Shown: positions 12,660-22,385 of the stretch, piece after piece
Numbering within the stretch: position 1 is the stretch's first letter
Layout: each line of letters begins with the position of its first letter
Source: Ceratorhiza oryzae-sativae
Lineage: Eukaryota; Basidiomycota; Agaricomycetes; Cantharellales; Ceratobasidiaceae
Direction of reading: 5' to 3'
Length of the DNA stretch: 64,000 nt
Assembly: GCA_030998015.1 (NCBI GenBank)
Contig: JARWMV010000011.1
Span: forward strand, 248,001 to 312,000
The notes under the pieces: model-generated
Database searches by the model: none
What the model saw: only the letters and a program-made list of their open reading frames with translations
What the model was told of the DNA's origin: nothing
Made by a program: the position numbers and the translations under genes

Positions 12660-13689
12660 TAGTATTGTTCTATCTGCCAAGAAGTGTCCCACTGATGAGT
12701 ATGGGATCACTGCTTGGCTAATAACACAAATCCATAAGATGACCTGGGTGCCATTGCAAGTCATCAATGCTGGTGTTGTTCTCATTACTTTGATTGGTGA
12801 GGATGACAATCGTGATGCCTTTGACAATGAGTTTGAAAATGCAACTGGAAGGTAAGTCATCTCTTCTATTGGCAGTTCAACCATATCTGCCCTGAACAGG
12901 CCTCTCTTATTGAGGCATTCATAGTGCTAATACCCTGTTGGTTTGATTCAATAGCAAGAGAATGCTCTATGACATTTTCGGGATTCTCCTTGAGCGCATC
13001 CCTGGAATCCTAGATGTCACTAATTGGGCTGATATTTGGAACTGGGTAAGCAATCATTGTACTGTATCTACTATGGGTTGCCTAACATGCTGAAACTGAT
13101 AGCTAGATCTGGGGAAGTGCACTGCCTGTACTGAGGACAATCACACCCTTAAGTGGGCAATTGTGAAGTTTTGAGAATGGAATCCACCACTCAAAGCTGG
13201 CTCAAAAAGAAGTTGGGGCCTCAATCATCTTGAGTGTGCAATGCTCCTAGCACCAATAACAGTGAAATGGGATGACAAAGAGTAAGAAAAGTACACATTT
13301 TTTATAGATAATAAGTCTCATAAAGTAGCCAATGCAATGACTTTGTTGTTCAGTCAAAACTGCCCATGACAGCACAACAGCAATGGCCAGCATTTATGTA
13401 TCAGAACTATGTTGCTGACCTTGCCAACCTAACCCAGGGATTGTTACAGAGTGATATTATGGTTAAGGTGCATTTTTCAATTATGGGCGAGTGGAGAAAC
13501 ACTATATTAACATGTTTACCAGGCAGTGTGTGCACTGTTATTTCCTCTGAGCATTGCTAACAGGGATGATGAGGCAGATCATTGGTCTAATAGGAAGTTG
13601 AAGGCAGATAATTATGGAATGTCTTCCATGACACCCGCATTCCTTGCCTACGTTGCTGTAGGGGTCAGTTCTTTCAAACGATTCCATAT

Positions 13690-14610
13690 TATTCATCAGC
13701 AAAAATGAAATTTCCTTTAAAGGCCCTCAAAGACATTTAAAGACCTTAAAGACACTAAAGACACCAAATACCTATACCCCCTTTTAAAGCTCTTTCAAAA
13801 CATGGCCTGTCTGAGATGTCTTTGAGCGTCTTTGAACATCTTGAGGTGTCTTTAAGCATCTTTGAGTGTCTTGAAAACCAACTGGGATCCCTCAAGTCAG
13901 TATACTTAATCTTGGAATGCTTTGCATACCTTGCAAGCAAACAATAACAGCTTGAAACCAATTTCAAACAACCCTGGGCTTGACTTATGTAATCATGCTG
14001 ACTTGCTGGCACAACAAGTCTCAGCTTTTAGTTGTGATGTAGCACATGCATGAGAAGGGCATGCCACCCATCACTCAGGGGTATTTTATAGCATATAGTG
14101 GCTTTGGTAACAAGGGGACACAAAATGGATGGTTGGATGAGGAGATTGATCATTCTGATGACAGATTTGGGGTATACTTACCTTATTTGGCAAATTTGAA
14201 ATTTCCCCAAAAAGGAAAGTTGTAGCCACAAAAATTACAAAAATCATTAATTTTTTGGATTTCCATATATGGTAAATTTGAAATTGGCCAAAAGAGGAGT
14301 AATCACAACCTGTTATAGATAGTCAGGATATTGTGGTCCATTCACCTGAAGACACTTGACCTCTGTAAAGACACTCAAAGACGCTCAAAGACACCTAAAG
14401 ACATTCAAAGACACTCAAAGACACTTCAAGACATTTGACCAAATTTCAAGACATCCAAAACATGGGCATGTATTGCAGTATCTTTAAAGCTATTTCAACA
14501 ACTCACAGAGTCTTTGCTTGTCTTTCAAGCTCTGTTATTACATATTGTTTTCCCAAAGCTCTTGCATGGAAAACCCATTTTTACTGATGTTCCTGCTTAT
14601 TGAATCTGGT
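13690..14610. repeat. Inserted repeat-rich block with inverted AAAGACACTC minisatellite
   Basis: The DUF6698-like frame should splice from about 13665 to about 14619 across what is normally a 50-nt intron, so roughly 900 bp appear inserted. Imperfect 10-11-bp units like AAAGACACTC run forward at 13718-13770, in reverse complement at 13805-13880 and forward again at 14349-14450. Two diverged copies of an AAATTTGAAATT-containing unit lie at about 14187-14230 and 14267-14310. No coding sequence was seen. Termini and target duplication are not resolved. Confidence 0.55.
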
Positions 14611-14721
14611 TTACCACAGGTCTGTTATGCCCTGTTGTCAGAGACCATGTTTCTCAGCACCAGCAGGGTTTTCAACTATGAGTGATTCTATAGCAACATT
14701 GTCAATTACCTAAACGACCCA

Positions 14722-14735
14722 GTATGCCAGGCAGA
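14722..14735. repeat. Left target-site duplication of the LINE
   Basis: GTATGCCAGGCAGA, identical to 22191-22204. It lies in the coding frame of the disrupted DUF6698-like gene, directly before the (TGA)5 tail of the minus-strand LINE. Confidence 0.88.
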
Positions 14736-14916
14736 TGATGATGATGATGAAATCTATTATTTGTATACCACTAGCAGTCTCACAAAGAGCCAAGGCACAG
14801 TCCCAGCAGAATCACGAAAGAAAAAACCAGGCAACACCCTGCACTGGGGGTACAGGGAAGGAGATAGTAGTGCAAAGAGTAAAGCAAGTCCGAGCAAGAC
14901 GCCTGAGGTGAGTCAT

Positions 14917-14927
14917 GTGGGGGAGGT
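14917..14927. repeat. Left target-site duplication of the nested LINE
   Basis: GTGGGGGAGGT, identical to 17982-17992. Including the bases before it, CAtGTGGGGGAGGT versus CAcGTGGGGGAGGT match at 13 of 14 positions. It directly precedes the T20 run (poly(A) of the minus-strand element). Confidence 0.7.
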
Positions 14928-17900
14928 TTTTTTTTTTTTTTTTTTTTGCATTCAATTTTAACAAGCTACACAAACACATTGGTCAAACTGCTCGGGACAC
15001 AGTCCGGGAAACAGGAAGGAGCAGCCCTAAGGGCAGGGAACATCAGCAAGACAGGAGAAGTAACAGGGGCGTGTACAGGGGGGGGGAAAAGTAGGGCCCA
15101 AAGGCAACGCAGACACAACAAACTAGATAGTAACTGAGTTGGTATAATTAACTTTACGGAATGCAGAAGTGAGTTTCAAGAAAGTGGCCATAACCCAAAG
15201 GCCCGAGATGGTGCTGAACAGGTTGGATAGAAGCAGAGGCTTGGAGGCCTTGTGTAGAATGTGACAGCACATGTCCCACAGCGTGCACTCCCTGAGCATG
15301 TGCGAGATCGTTTGCCTGGTCTGAAAATCGCATTGACATTCCACCATATTGCCCCCTGGTGGCAGTGACGTGAGGTTGAAGTGGTTGTAGTAATCGCCAA
15401 AGAATCTGTGACCGAGGATGATCTGGATGAGGCAACAGTGTACGGCCCTTTCTCCCGTATACCTAGTATGGAACTTGTGAAGTTTCCAAGTTGGAGTGCG
15501 ATTGAGAGAGATCCAGACATGATCAGAGTGGGGTTCAGACTTCCACCTATGTCCCCAGCAGGAGACGGCTCTAGATTTGGCCCTGGCCTTGGCCCAAGCT
15601 ATGGTGCAGCTAAATGGTGGAGTGGGTGTTAGAGAGGTCGCTTTGAGTGCTAAAGTGTCTGTGCGCTCATTGCCTGCAATCTTTGAATGACCTTTGACCC
15701 ATTGGACTGTGACAGTGAGGTCTGGGTGGGTGCTTAGGAGGTTGTCGATTATGTTGTGGAAGATGATAGAGGCGGCTTGGGCTGTATGTGTGGATAGGCT
15801 GGTGATAGTCTGGACCGCTGCAAGGTTGTCTGATGAAAAAAGCATGTGTCAGACTGGTGTGTTGTGGGATGGGTTGTTCACTAGTACCGACGCTTGCTTA
15901 GCAGCAATAGCCAGAGCCATCATCTCCACATCATAGACGTCGGAGTGTCATCTGAGACTTAGCAAGCCAGTAGCGACCTCCTCTCTAAACCTGGAGATGG
16001 TGAAGCCACTGCCAACCTGTCGGACATTACGAAGGATGCGTCTAGACCCATCACTGAAAGCCAGGATAGATCCGTCTGATTGGGCTGTGCTGATGCGACC
16101 CTTAGCTGCCTTGAGGAAGATTTTACGCTCCTCCTCAGATGAGCTGTGAATGGGGAAGAGGGTGCGAAGATGGGAAGACCATGGGTGAGGCAGCTCCCAT
16201 GGAGGTACCAAGTAGGGTATGGTAAACTTGGCATCTGGGTGGGACATACCTGCCAGGTGGTGTATGATGGTGGTTTTGGCAGGGGGCGGCTGAGGAGTGT
16301 CTGGGCAGTGGGTGTCCCAGTTGGCAGGCAAACGTTTGGCGACCTCAGACTGGGCAGGGAGGCGGGGGAGGTGAATGGAGGCGTTCTTGGAGAGACGATG
16401 TAGCGTGATGGCCATGGGGGGAATGGAGGCCACGTGTTCCATAGCTGAGACTGGCAAGGTACGGAAAGCCCCGAGTAGCCACTGGAGACCTGAATTCTGA
16501 GCATGTGTGAGGGGTTCGATGAGGGCTTTTTGCTTGATGCCAGTGTACCATATGACAGAGCTGTACGTTAGGATGGGGATGATGCAGGCTCAGTATAGTA
16601 GGCGAGCGTGTTTGACTTGGATGCCGCGGATGGAATTGGCTGTGATACGCAGGCCAGCAATAGCAGACATCACCTTGGTAGCCATTTTCTTGACATGTTC
16701 TTTCCACTGGAGACGGCGGTTGAGCCAGAAGCCCAGCCAGCGAATGCATGCTTTAGCATGGACCCATTGGACAGGGGACCCTGGGGGGGCAAGGTCGATG
16801 CCGGGGTTGGTGGCAGTGTCCCTCTTTTGAGAGGCAAAGTGGATAAGATCGCACTTCTCCAGCTCGAATGACAAACCAAGTTTCCATAATACAGACGAGG
16901 CAGTGCCAACGGCTTCCTGAATAATCTTGATGTTCTCACTGATGGAGTGTGAGTGAGCAAGGATTGTGAAGTTGTCAACGTAGCCCTTGATGTCCACATT
17001 CGGTTCAGCCACCATGGTGAGCAGAAGGGTAGGGAGTAAATGGAGCTGAGAATCGGCAAGAGCAGGGAGCCCTGCGGAATCCCAATTGGGGCGATAGACA
17101 GAATATCACAGAGAACAGAGTCAATACGAAACTGTACAGTATGATCGGAGAAATAAGAGCGCAGCCAATTACAAATATTCACAGAAAAACCCAGTCTAGA
17201 GAGGATGCATAGTAAAAGAGAGTGATTGATGTTGTTGAAATAGCCTTTGATATCAAGCATAAGAAGGGAGACTTTTTGTTGATTTTTCCAATAGCTTTGT
17301 ATGTCGTGAACCATAGCGAGACCAGCATCAGTGCAAGAAGAGCAATCATGACCACCGAACTGAGTAAAGGGAACAAGAGTAAATTTGCCAACTTTGAACA
17401 GAATCCTAGTAGTGATGATTTTTTCCAAGCATTTACTGAGAGTTTCAAGCAGCGAAATAGGACGATACGAGTTGGGATTAGACATGTCGATTTTTTGGGG
17501 TTTGGGGATGACGGCAACCACAGTGTTACGCAAGCAAGCAGGTTGTATGCCTAGGTCTAGACAGCCGTTGTAGAGTTTGATGAGCACCTCGGGTACCAGC
17601 TCGAACGCCCATTTGAGAACTCGGTAGTTCGAGCTGAAGGCTCCAGGGGCAGAGGTGTTCGATGACTGTGATAATGCCTCATGGATCTCCTCCCTTGTGA
17701 TCGGGTGGTGAGCATGAGTTTCCCGTGGAGGGATGCAATCAATGCACAACATGTCCACCTCGGGAGGTACTGTCGGGAAGAAGTTCTTCTGAAAGGCAAT
17801 AGATTGAGTGTTAGCGGTGTTGGCAAAGCCAGTTTCAGTGTGGATAGGAGGAGTCTTGGTGATACGTCTACCGTTGGACTACTGACGCATGCGAAAAGCG

Positions 17901-17981
17901 CCAGCATCCGAGCACATTGTGGCAACGCAGAGGTCCGCGTGCTTGCGTCGTGCAGCTCGGATCGCCCTCCGAACTTCTCAC
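14928..17981 (-). mobile_element. 5'-truncated, dead LINE with poly(A) tail, nested in the 3' UTR of the larger LINE
   Basis: Begins at its 3' end with 20 T (14928-14947, poly(A) on the minus strand) and stops abruptly at 17981, with matching GTGGGGGAGGT on both sides. It carries only the end of the linker, RT and RNase H; the endonuclease is absent, as in typical 5'-truncated LINE copies. The tail differs from the (TCA)n of its host element, so the two belong to different LINE families. Confidence 0.78.
15123..17978 (-). pseudogene. Reverse transcriptase-RNase H remnant of the nested LINE
   Basis: Minus-strand RT blocks: YRPISLLETLSKCLEKI, LDIKGYFNNI, GIPQGS (16900-17560), then KGYVDNFTILAHS where the catalytic YxDD is expected, so the second Asp is Asn (codon at 16971-16973). 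RNase H follows: AFSDGSRR near 16040, DVYDVEMMALAIAAKQA near 15900, FSSDNLAAVQTI near 15830, and WVKGHSKIAGNERTDTLA near 15690. A Cys-rich end (MVECQC...TISHMLREC) lies near 15300. Damage: TAG at 17879-17881 (RQ*SNGRR, probably from Trp), a frame change between the two RT halves near 17000-17050, and TGA at 15849-15851. Cannot encode an active polymerase as read. Confidence 0.82.
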
Positions 17982-17992
17982 GTGGGGGAGGT
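17982..17992. repeat. Right target-site duplication of the nested LINE
   Basis: Second copy of GTGGGGGAGGT, at the truncated 5' end of the nested element. Beyond it the 3' UTR of the host LINE resumes. Confidence 0.7.
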
Positions 17993-18080
17993 GTAACATT
18001 ATGGCAAGGCACAGAGAGCGTGGCGTCCGAGGCACAAGACGAGAAGGAGAAATGAGAAAGTAGGCGCCTGGAGCGAGTAT

Positions 18081-21000
18081 TTAACCGAAAGGGTTGTTTT
18101 GCTTGGTGAAGGCATTTGTATGTTCGAGGAAAACAATAAGTTTCTCGATGCCTTGGGTCGAACCGAGGATCTCGGGGAGCGTGAGAGCGTCTCCGCGTTC
18201 TGTAACAAAGAGGTGGTGGAAGTCAGCGTAGTTTGGGCACTCTAGGAGTATGTGTTCTCGAGTTTGGAGGCGTTCGCCGCAGGGGCATGCCTTGATTTCA
18301 TCTGGGACGAACCGGTCATAGTATTCTCCCGTGAATGCGTGTCCTGTTAGGACTTGGGTGAGGCGTGAGAAGATGGGGCGAGTAGTGTTGAGTAGTATTT
18401 TGCTGGGCTTTGTCGAGGGCGGGATGCGGTCCGCGGGTGCGAAGAAACCTCTGGGTTCATGTGTCGACCAGTTTTCGATCCAGTCGTCTGTGATTTTGGC
18501 TTTCGACTCTCGTCTAATGTAGGTTAGTGTTTTAGGTCCAATAATACTTCTTCTATGAGATGAAGCCCGTTTGGCCAATTTATCAGCGAGATCGTGGCCT
18601 CGAATGTCTTCGTGCGCTGGGCAGTATTGGATGGAGACGGAGTGTTCGGGATGTATGTCTATGAAGTTGAAGATGTGATTTCGGATCGAGATGCAGGTTT
18701 TCTGGCCTGCTCTTGCGTGTCCTTCTAGAGCGACTTCGATAGCTGAGGTGTTATCGGAGAATATGTGTATGTTTTTGGGTGGGTTCGGTTCAATTCTGGA
18801 GGTGATTTCGATGGCTGTTCTGACGGCAATTTCTATGGCTTCGAGTTCGAGGTCCCACAGTTCGACTCGGTTCTTTATCTTTTGCGAGATGGAGTGTATC
18901 CGTGTGGATTTGTGAAATATGGTTATACCTATCCCAGCTCCCATTAGGTTTTTGCCGGGGTCGGACCAATGAGAGGCGTCCGTGTAGCAGACTAGGTGGT
19001 CGGCGTCGGTTTCCCAGAGATCAATTACCTGTTTGTGAAGATCTCTGAGAGTCGCTTTTGTTGCGTGGCCGTCGTATGGAGATATTGAGATTCTGTTTCG
19101 GAGGTCTGGATCGGTGTGTGCGCGTTTCCATGGAGGTACTGTTAGGGGGTTGCATCGTTCGTTGAGGGGCGAATTGAATTTGGCGATTTCGTATAGTGTT
19201 GAGTAGTCTCGTTGTCGAATTGTTGGGTCTCGGTAAGCTTCCGAGACCAACTGTCGTATTTTGTTTGGGGGGTCTACTCGTTCGACTTCGCGAGGTAGCC
19301 ATCCGGTGTCTAGGCGATGGAGGATTAAGTGGTTTTCGGGTAGTTTGCTGAGTCGTATGGCTGTTTGTCTGTTGATATGATCGAGAATCAACTGGAGTGG
19401 AGGTGTTGAGGTTATGATTTCGAGAGCTCGGACAGGAGTGGTTCTGAACGCGCCACTAACCCATCTAAGGGCTTTGTTCTGTGTGAGGATGAGAGGGCGT
19501 ATTAGAGTCTTAGAGCTGTTCCACCACACTGGTGAAGCGTATGTGAGGATAGATCTGCAGCAGGCCATGTATAAAATGCGGAGGTTGTGTTGTTTCATAC
19601 CTCTGACCGAGTTGGCGAGTAGTTTGAGGCCTTGTAACGTTTTGTTGGCTTTGCACGCCAGTCGGTTGATGTGGTTTTTGAAGTTGAGGTTACGGTCGAA
19701 GAAGACGCCTAACCATCGGATGATTTCTTGTGGTAGGACTGTGGCTTGGGTTCCGTCCCTGTTTGTGAGGGTGACGGAAGGTAGGGAGTCGAATGGGATA
19801 CGCTTTCTGTAGGTGTAGTGCATTAGTTCTCTTTTGTCGCCTTCGTCGAAGGCGATTCCGACGCTTGCGCCCCATGTATCGCATTTGCTGTATGCTTGGG
19901 CTAGGGTGTGTGAGTTAGTGGTGTGAGACGGAGACGAGGTAAGTAGGAAGCCGTCGTCGACGTAGATGATGAGGAGGCATGGGGTCGGGATTTTCTTGTA
20001 GTTTCGTTGTAAGTACCTTCTTTCGTTTTCGATTTTGGCTTGTCTCTCGAAATCTTTTATAAGAGGAGCTGTGAGTATTCCAGATAGCGGAGGGGAGACT
20101 GGGGACCCTTGAGGTACGCCCGTTTTTATCGGTTTCATTTCGTCTTTGATGCCATCGAGTAGGACAGCGGTGTGTCGGTCGGATAGGAAGTGCTGCGTGC
20201 ATTTGATGAGCGGGAGTGGAAGTCTGCACTCTTGCATTGTGTTGAGGAGGACTTTGTGTGAGATATTGTTGAAGAAACCTTTGATGTCGAAGCTGAGAGA
20301 ACTAGATACTAGGCCGAGGTCAGCGGCGTTTTGGATGTCGTGTTTGACGATAAGGGCTGCATCGGTTGTTGATCTGGAGGTCATACTACCGAATTGGGAT
20401 TTCGGGATGATATCGTATTTCAAGCACAGGTGAGTGAGTCTGGCTGCGATGATTTTTTCAATTGCTTTGCCAAAGGTGCGCAGCAGCTGGATGAATCTGT
20501 ATGCTTTAGGGATTGAGTAGATTGGTTTACCGGGTTTTGCAAGCGCGACCGATATTGAAGATCGGTAGATACGGGGGTGGTAGCCTGTTTTGACGCATGC
20601 TTGGGCGACTGCGTACATTTCGGATGCTGCAGCGCCCCAAGCTAATTTGAGTATAAGAAACGGGATGCCGTCTGGACCTGGGGCTGATTTTGATCTACTT
20701 GAGAAGATGGCTTTTTTTAATTCGTGGTACTTGAGCGGTGGCCATTCGTATTCGTTTGATATGGGTGTGATCAAATCAGGTTCAGCTACGTTGGGTATTT
20801 CTGGTGGGGGAGGGAATAAGCCTTGTCTTAGGACGTAGCACTTATCTTTGTGTTTGATAGCAGGTGGGAGTCCCGGGCCTTGGGACATGGGCGGGGATGG
20901 ATAAGTGCGTGTGCCTGCGCACCATTTGTTGAGGTGCCATATGTTTCTATGAGTCGCTTCGCTTGTGATTGTTTCTATCCATTCCTTTTTGGCTCTTTTT

Positions 21001-22154
21001 TGTTCTCGTCGCAGTAAGTTCTTGCGGCGTGTGTGTTCTGTGACAAGGATTAGTTGGATCTCAGGGTCAGTGATGCTACGGTCTCGAGTTAACCGTGCCG
21101 CGTCGACTACTTCGTTAACTTTTTGGGTGAGTTGGTCTGACCACCATTCTTTCGCGTGTGCGCTTGGTCGGTATTTTGGTACTACCTCTTCTGCAGTTGC
21201 GACGAAACATCTTTCTAGGATTTCCGCACATGTGTCAATCTCGTCGACAGTGGGGTTCTGATTTAGTCTTAAGGCAGTGAAATACTCAGCTGATTCTACC
21301 AGACATGAGGATAATTTCCGAACGTAATCATCTAGGTCGGCTGCTCCCCAGTTGTATCTTTCTGGGATGAGGTTTGCTATTGGTACGCAACCTTGGTCGA
21401 TATGGAATCTTTGAGCAAAGTGGTCCGACGAGCCGGACACCTTGTCGTCTATATGGAATTTTTTAACCAAGTCTATAGCGTTAGCATGGAGGTTGCTAAA
21501 AGTGAGATCGATGGTGGTGAGTGATGTTCTGACGCCGTTAGCTGTTCTTACTGTCGCGGCGTGGGTAGGTACGCCAGGTGTGTTGTTTAAGGAGAAATCG
21601 TGTTCGTATAGCCATTCAGCCAGGTCGATATCTCGTCGGGTCGGATTTTGTGATTCAGGTCTATCTGGTTCCCACAGGAAGTGGTGGGCATTCCAGTCTC
21701 CGCATAGGATGGTTGGGCCGAGGGGTAGTCTGTGGTTTTTGAGGCGGTCGAGAGTCCAATTGTTGTCATTGGTGGGCGATTTTTGATTGTAAATATTGGC
21801 GATGATGATCGGGTTGAAGCTGGGTTGTGTGATTTCAAGGTACATGCAGTCGAGGTCTTGAGAAATGTCGGAGCGGAGGGTGACTGTGATGTCTGCGCGG
21901 GTGCGATGGTATGCGATAACTCTAGGGGTTTCGTTATTAGCTATTACGGTTTTGGGTATGATGGTATTCCAGCCACGGTAGGAAACTGAGCCGCAATTGC
22001 TGCCGGCTATGTCTCCCCACCAAGGCTCTTGAATTAGTATGAGATATGGTTTGTCTTTTCCTGTGGCATTCAAGCAAGTGTTCAGTAAGGTGTGCATAAT
22101 TGGGTTGGATTTGTGAGTGTTTAGGCATAAAATACTTATAGGTTTCGTATTCAT
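18081..22154 (-). CDS. Intact LINE polyprotein: AP-type endonuclease, reverse transcriptase, RNase H
   Basis: Uninterrupted 1,357-codon frame, ATG at 22154 and TAA at 18083-18081. Residues about 1-230 form an exonuclease-endonuclease-phosphatase domain (NTHKS, LIQEPWWGD, CGDWNAHH, SSDHFAQRF) that nicks target DNA. Residues about 440-800 form the RT: APGPDGIP, FIQLLRTFGKAIEKII, LSFDIKGFFNNISH, GVPQGSPVSPPLSG and the catalytic YVDDGFLL. Residues about 1040-1180 form RNase H: CYTDASHW, ELWDLELEAIEIA, IFSDNTSAIEVAL, and YCPAHEDIRGHDLADKLAK. A Cys/His-rich end (ACPCGERLQTREHILLECP) closes it. No stop or frameshift, in contrast to every other mobile element in the window; looks recently inserted and possibly competent. 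Confidence 0.93.
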   Translation of the reverse strand: MNTKPISILCLNTHKSNPIMHTLLNTCLNATGKDKPYLILIQEPWWGDIAGSNCGSVSYRGWNTIIPKTVIANNETPRVIAYHRTRADITVTLRSDISQDLDCMYLEITQPSFNPIIIANIYNQKSPTNDNNWTLDRLKNHRLPLGPTILCGDWNAHHFLWEPDRPESQNPTRRDIDLAEWLYEHDFSLNNTPGVPTHAATVRTANGVRTSLTTIDLTFSNLHANAIDLVKKFHIDDKVSGSSDHFAQRFHIDQGCVPIANLIPERYNWGAADLDDYVRKLSSCLVESAEYFTALRLNQNPTVDEIDTCAEILERCFVATAEEVVPKYRPSAHAKEWWSDQLTQKVNEVVDAARLTRDRSITDPEIQLILVTEHTRRKNLLRREQKRAKKEWIETITSEATHRNIWHLNKWCAGTRTYPSPPMSQGPGLPPAIKHKDKCYVLRQGLFPPPPEIPNVAEPDLITPISNEYEWPPLKYHELKKAIFSSRSKSAPGPDGIPFLILKLAWGAAASEMYAVAQACVKTGYHPRIYRSSISVALAKPGKPIYSIPKAYRFIQLLRTFGKAIEKIIAARLTHLCLKYDIIPKSQFGSMTSRSTTDAALIVKHDIQNAADLGLVSSSLSFDIKGFFNNISHKVLLNTMQECRLPLPLIKCTQHFLSDRHTAVLLDGIKDEMKPIKTGVPQGSPVSPPLSGILTAPLIKDFERQAKIENERRYLQRNYKKIPTPCLLIIYVDDGFLLTSSPSHTTNSHTLAQAYSKCDTWGASVGIAFDEGDKRELMHYTYRKRIPFDSLPSVTLTNRDGTQATVLPQEIIRWLGVFFDRNLNFKNHINRLACKANKTLQGLKLLANSVRGMKQHNLRILYMACCRSILTYASPVWWNSSKTLIRPLILTQNKALRWVSGAFRTTPVRALEIITSTPPLQLILDHINRQTAIRLSKLPENHLILHRLDTGWLPREVERVDPPNKIRQLVSEAYRDPTIRQRDYSTLYEIAKFNSPLNERCNPLTVPPWKRAHTDPDLRNRISISPYDGHATKATLRDLHKQVIDLWETDADHLVCYTDASHWSDPGKNLMGAGIGITIFHKSTRIHSISQKIKNRVELWDLELEAIEIAVRTAIEITSRIEPNPPKNIHIFSDNTSAIEVALEGHARAGQKTCISIRNHIFNFIDIHPEHSVSIQYCPAHEDIRGHDLADKLAKRASSHRRSIIGPKTLTYIRRESKAKITDDWIENWSTHEPRGFFAPADRIPPSTKPSKILLNTTRPIFSRLTQVLTGHAFTGEYYDRFVPDEIKACPCGERLQTREHILLECPNYADFHHLFVTERGDALTLPEILGSTQGIEKLIVFLEHTNAFTKQNNPFG

Positions 22155-22190
22155 TTCGATATGTCCATGTTTTCTTCGGGCGTAGGCTCG

Positions 22191-22204
22191 GTATGCCAGG
22201 CAGA
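22191..22204. repeat. Right target-site duplication of the LINE
   Basis: Second copy of GTATGCCAGGCAGA. After it the DUF6698-like frame continues as DTDTLFKWWN. Confidence 0.88.
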
Positions 22205-22385
22205 CACTGACACATTGTTCAAGTGGTGGAACAGGTAATCAATCATCTGGCCCGAGGAATAGGCACTCACATTGCCTTTCAGTCAATTATTCCCCGATAA
22301 TGGGGCTGACTCCGAGGAGGAGCCTGAGTCAATGGTTGCTGAGCTGCGTCGACAGGCGCAGGCACGTCAGCGAGATGCCGATTAG

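Larger units (their letters stand above)
14736..22190 (-). mobile_element. Full LINE (non-LTR retrotransposon) with (TCA)n tail, interrupted by a second LINE
   Basis: Bounded by 14-bp direct repeats. Read on the minus strand: a 36-nt leader (22190-22155), one long EN-RT-RNase H frame (22154-18081), a 3' UTR (18080-17993 continuing at 14927-14751) and a five-unit TCA tail (14750-14736), the microsatellite-type 3' end seen in several LINE clades. About 4.4 kb once the nested LINE is removed. No ORF1 (gag-like) frame precedes the pol frame, so either this clade lacks one or the copy is slightly 5' truncated. The insertion point is inside the coding region of the DUF6698-like gene and in the opposite orientation. 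Confidence 0.85.
12660..22385 (+). pseudogene. DUF6698-like basidiomycete gene, decayed and split by a LINE insertion
   Basis: Fragments of a spliced + strand gene. Around 12690-12850: KMTWVPLQVINAGVV. 12960-13045: KRMLYDIFGILLERIPGI. 13130-13280: KWAIVKF, stop, EWNPPLKAG, then SWGLNHLECAMLLAP. 13366-13470: QWPAFMYQNYVADL and GLLQSDIMVK. 13522-13680: YGMSSMTPAFLAYVAVG. 14620-14735: YALLSETMFLS, a stop at 14683, FYSNIVNYLNDPVCQA. Then 22205-22385: DTDTLFKWWN, an intron from about 22233 to 22278, and QLFPDNGADSEEEPES ending at TAG. The order matches the DUF6698 pattern (N-terminal helical part, PPL motif, WP.F.Y, LLV, MT..IAY, WWN.Q.FP), recalled from family knowledge; function unknown. Removing the LINE plus one copy of its target duplication joins the two halves in frame. 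Stops at 13172-13174 and 14683-14685 show the gene is dead regardless of the insertion. Confidence 0.6.

Noticed and set aside
14737..14750. (GAT)n microsatellite as an independent simple repeat
   Set aside because: It is the 3' tail of the minus-strand LINE, adjoining its target duplication.
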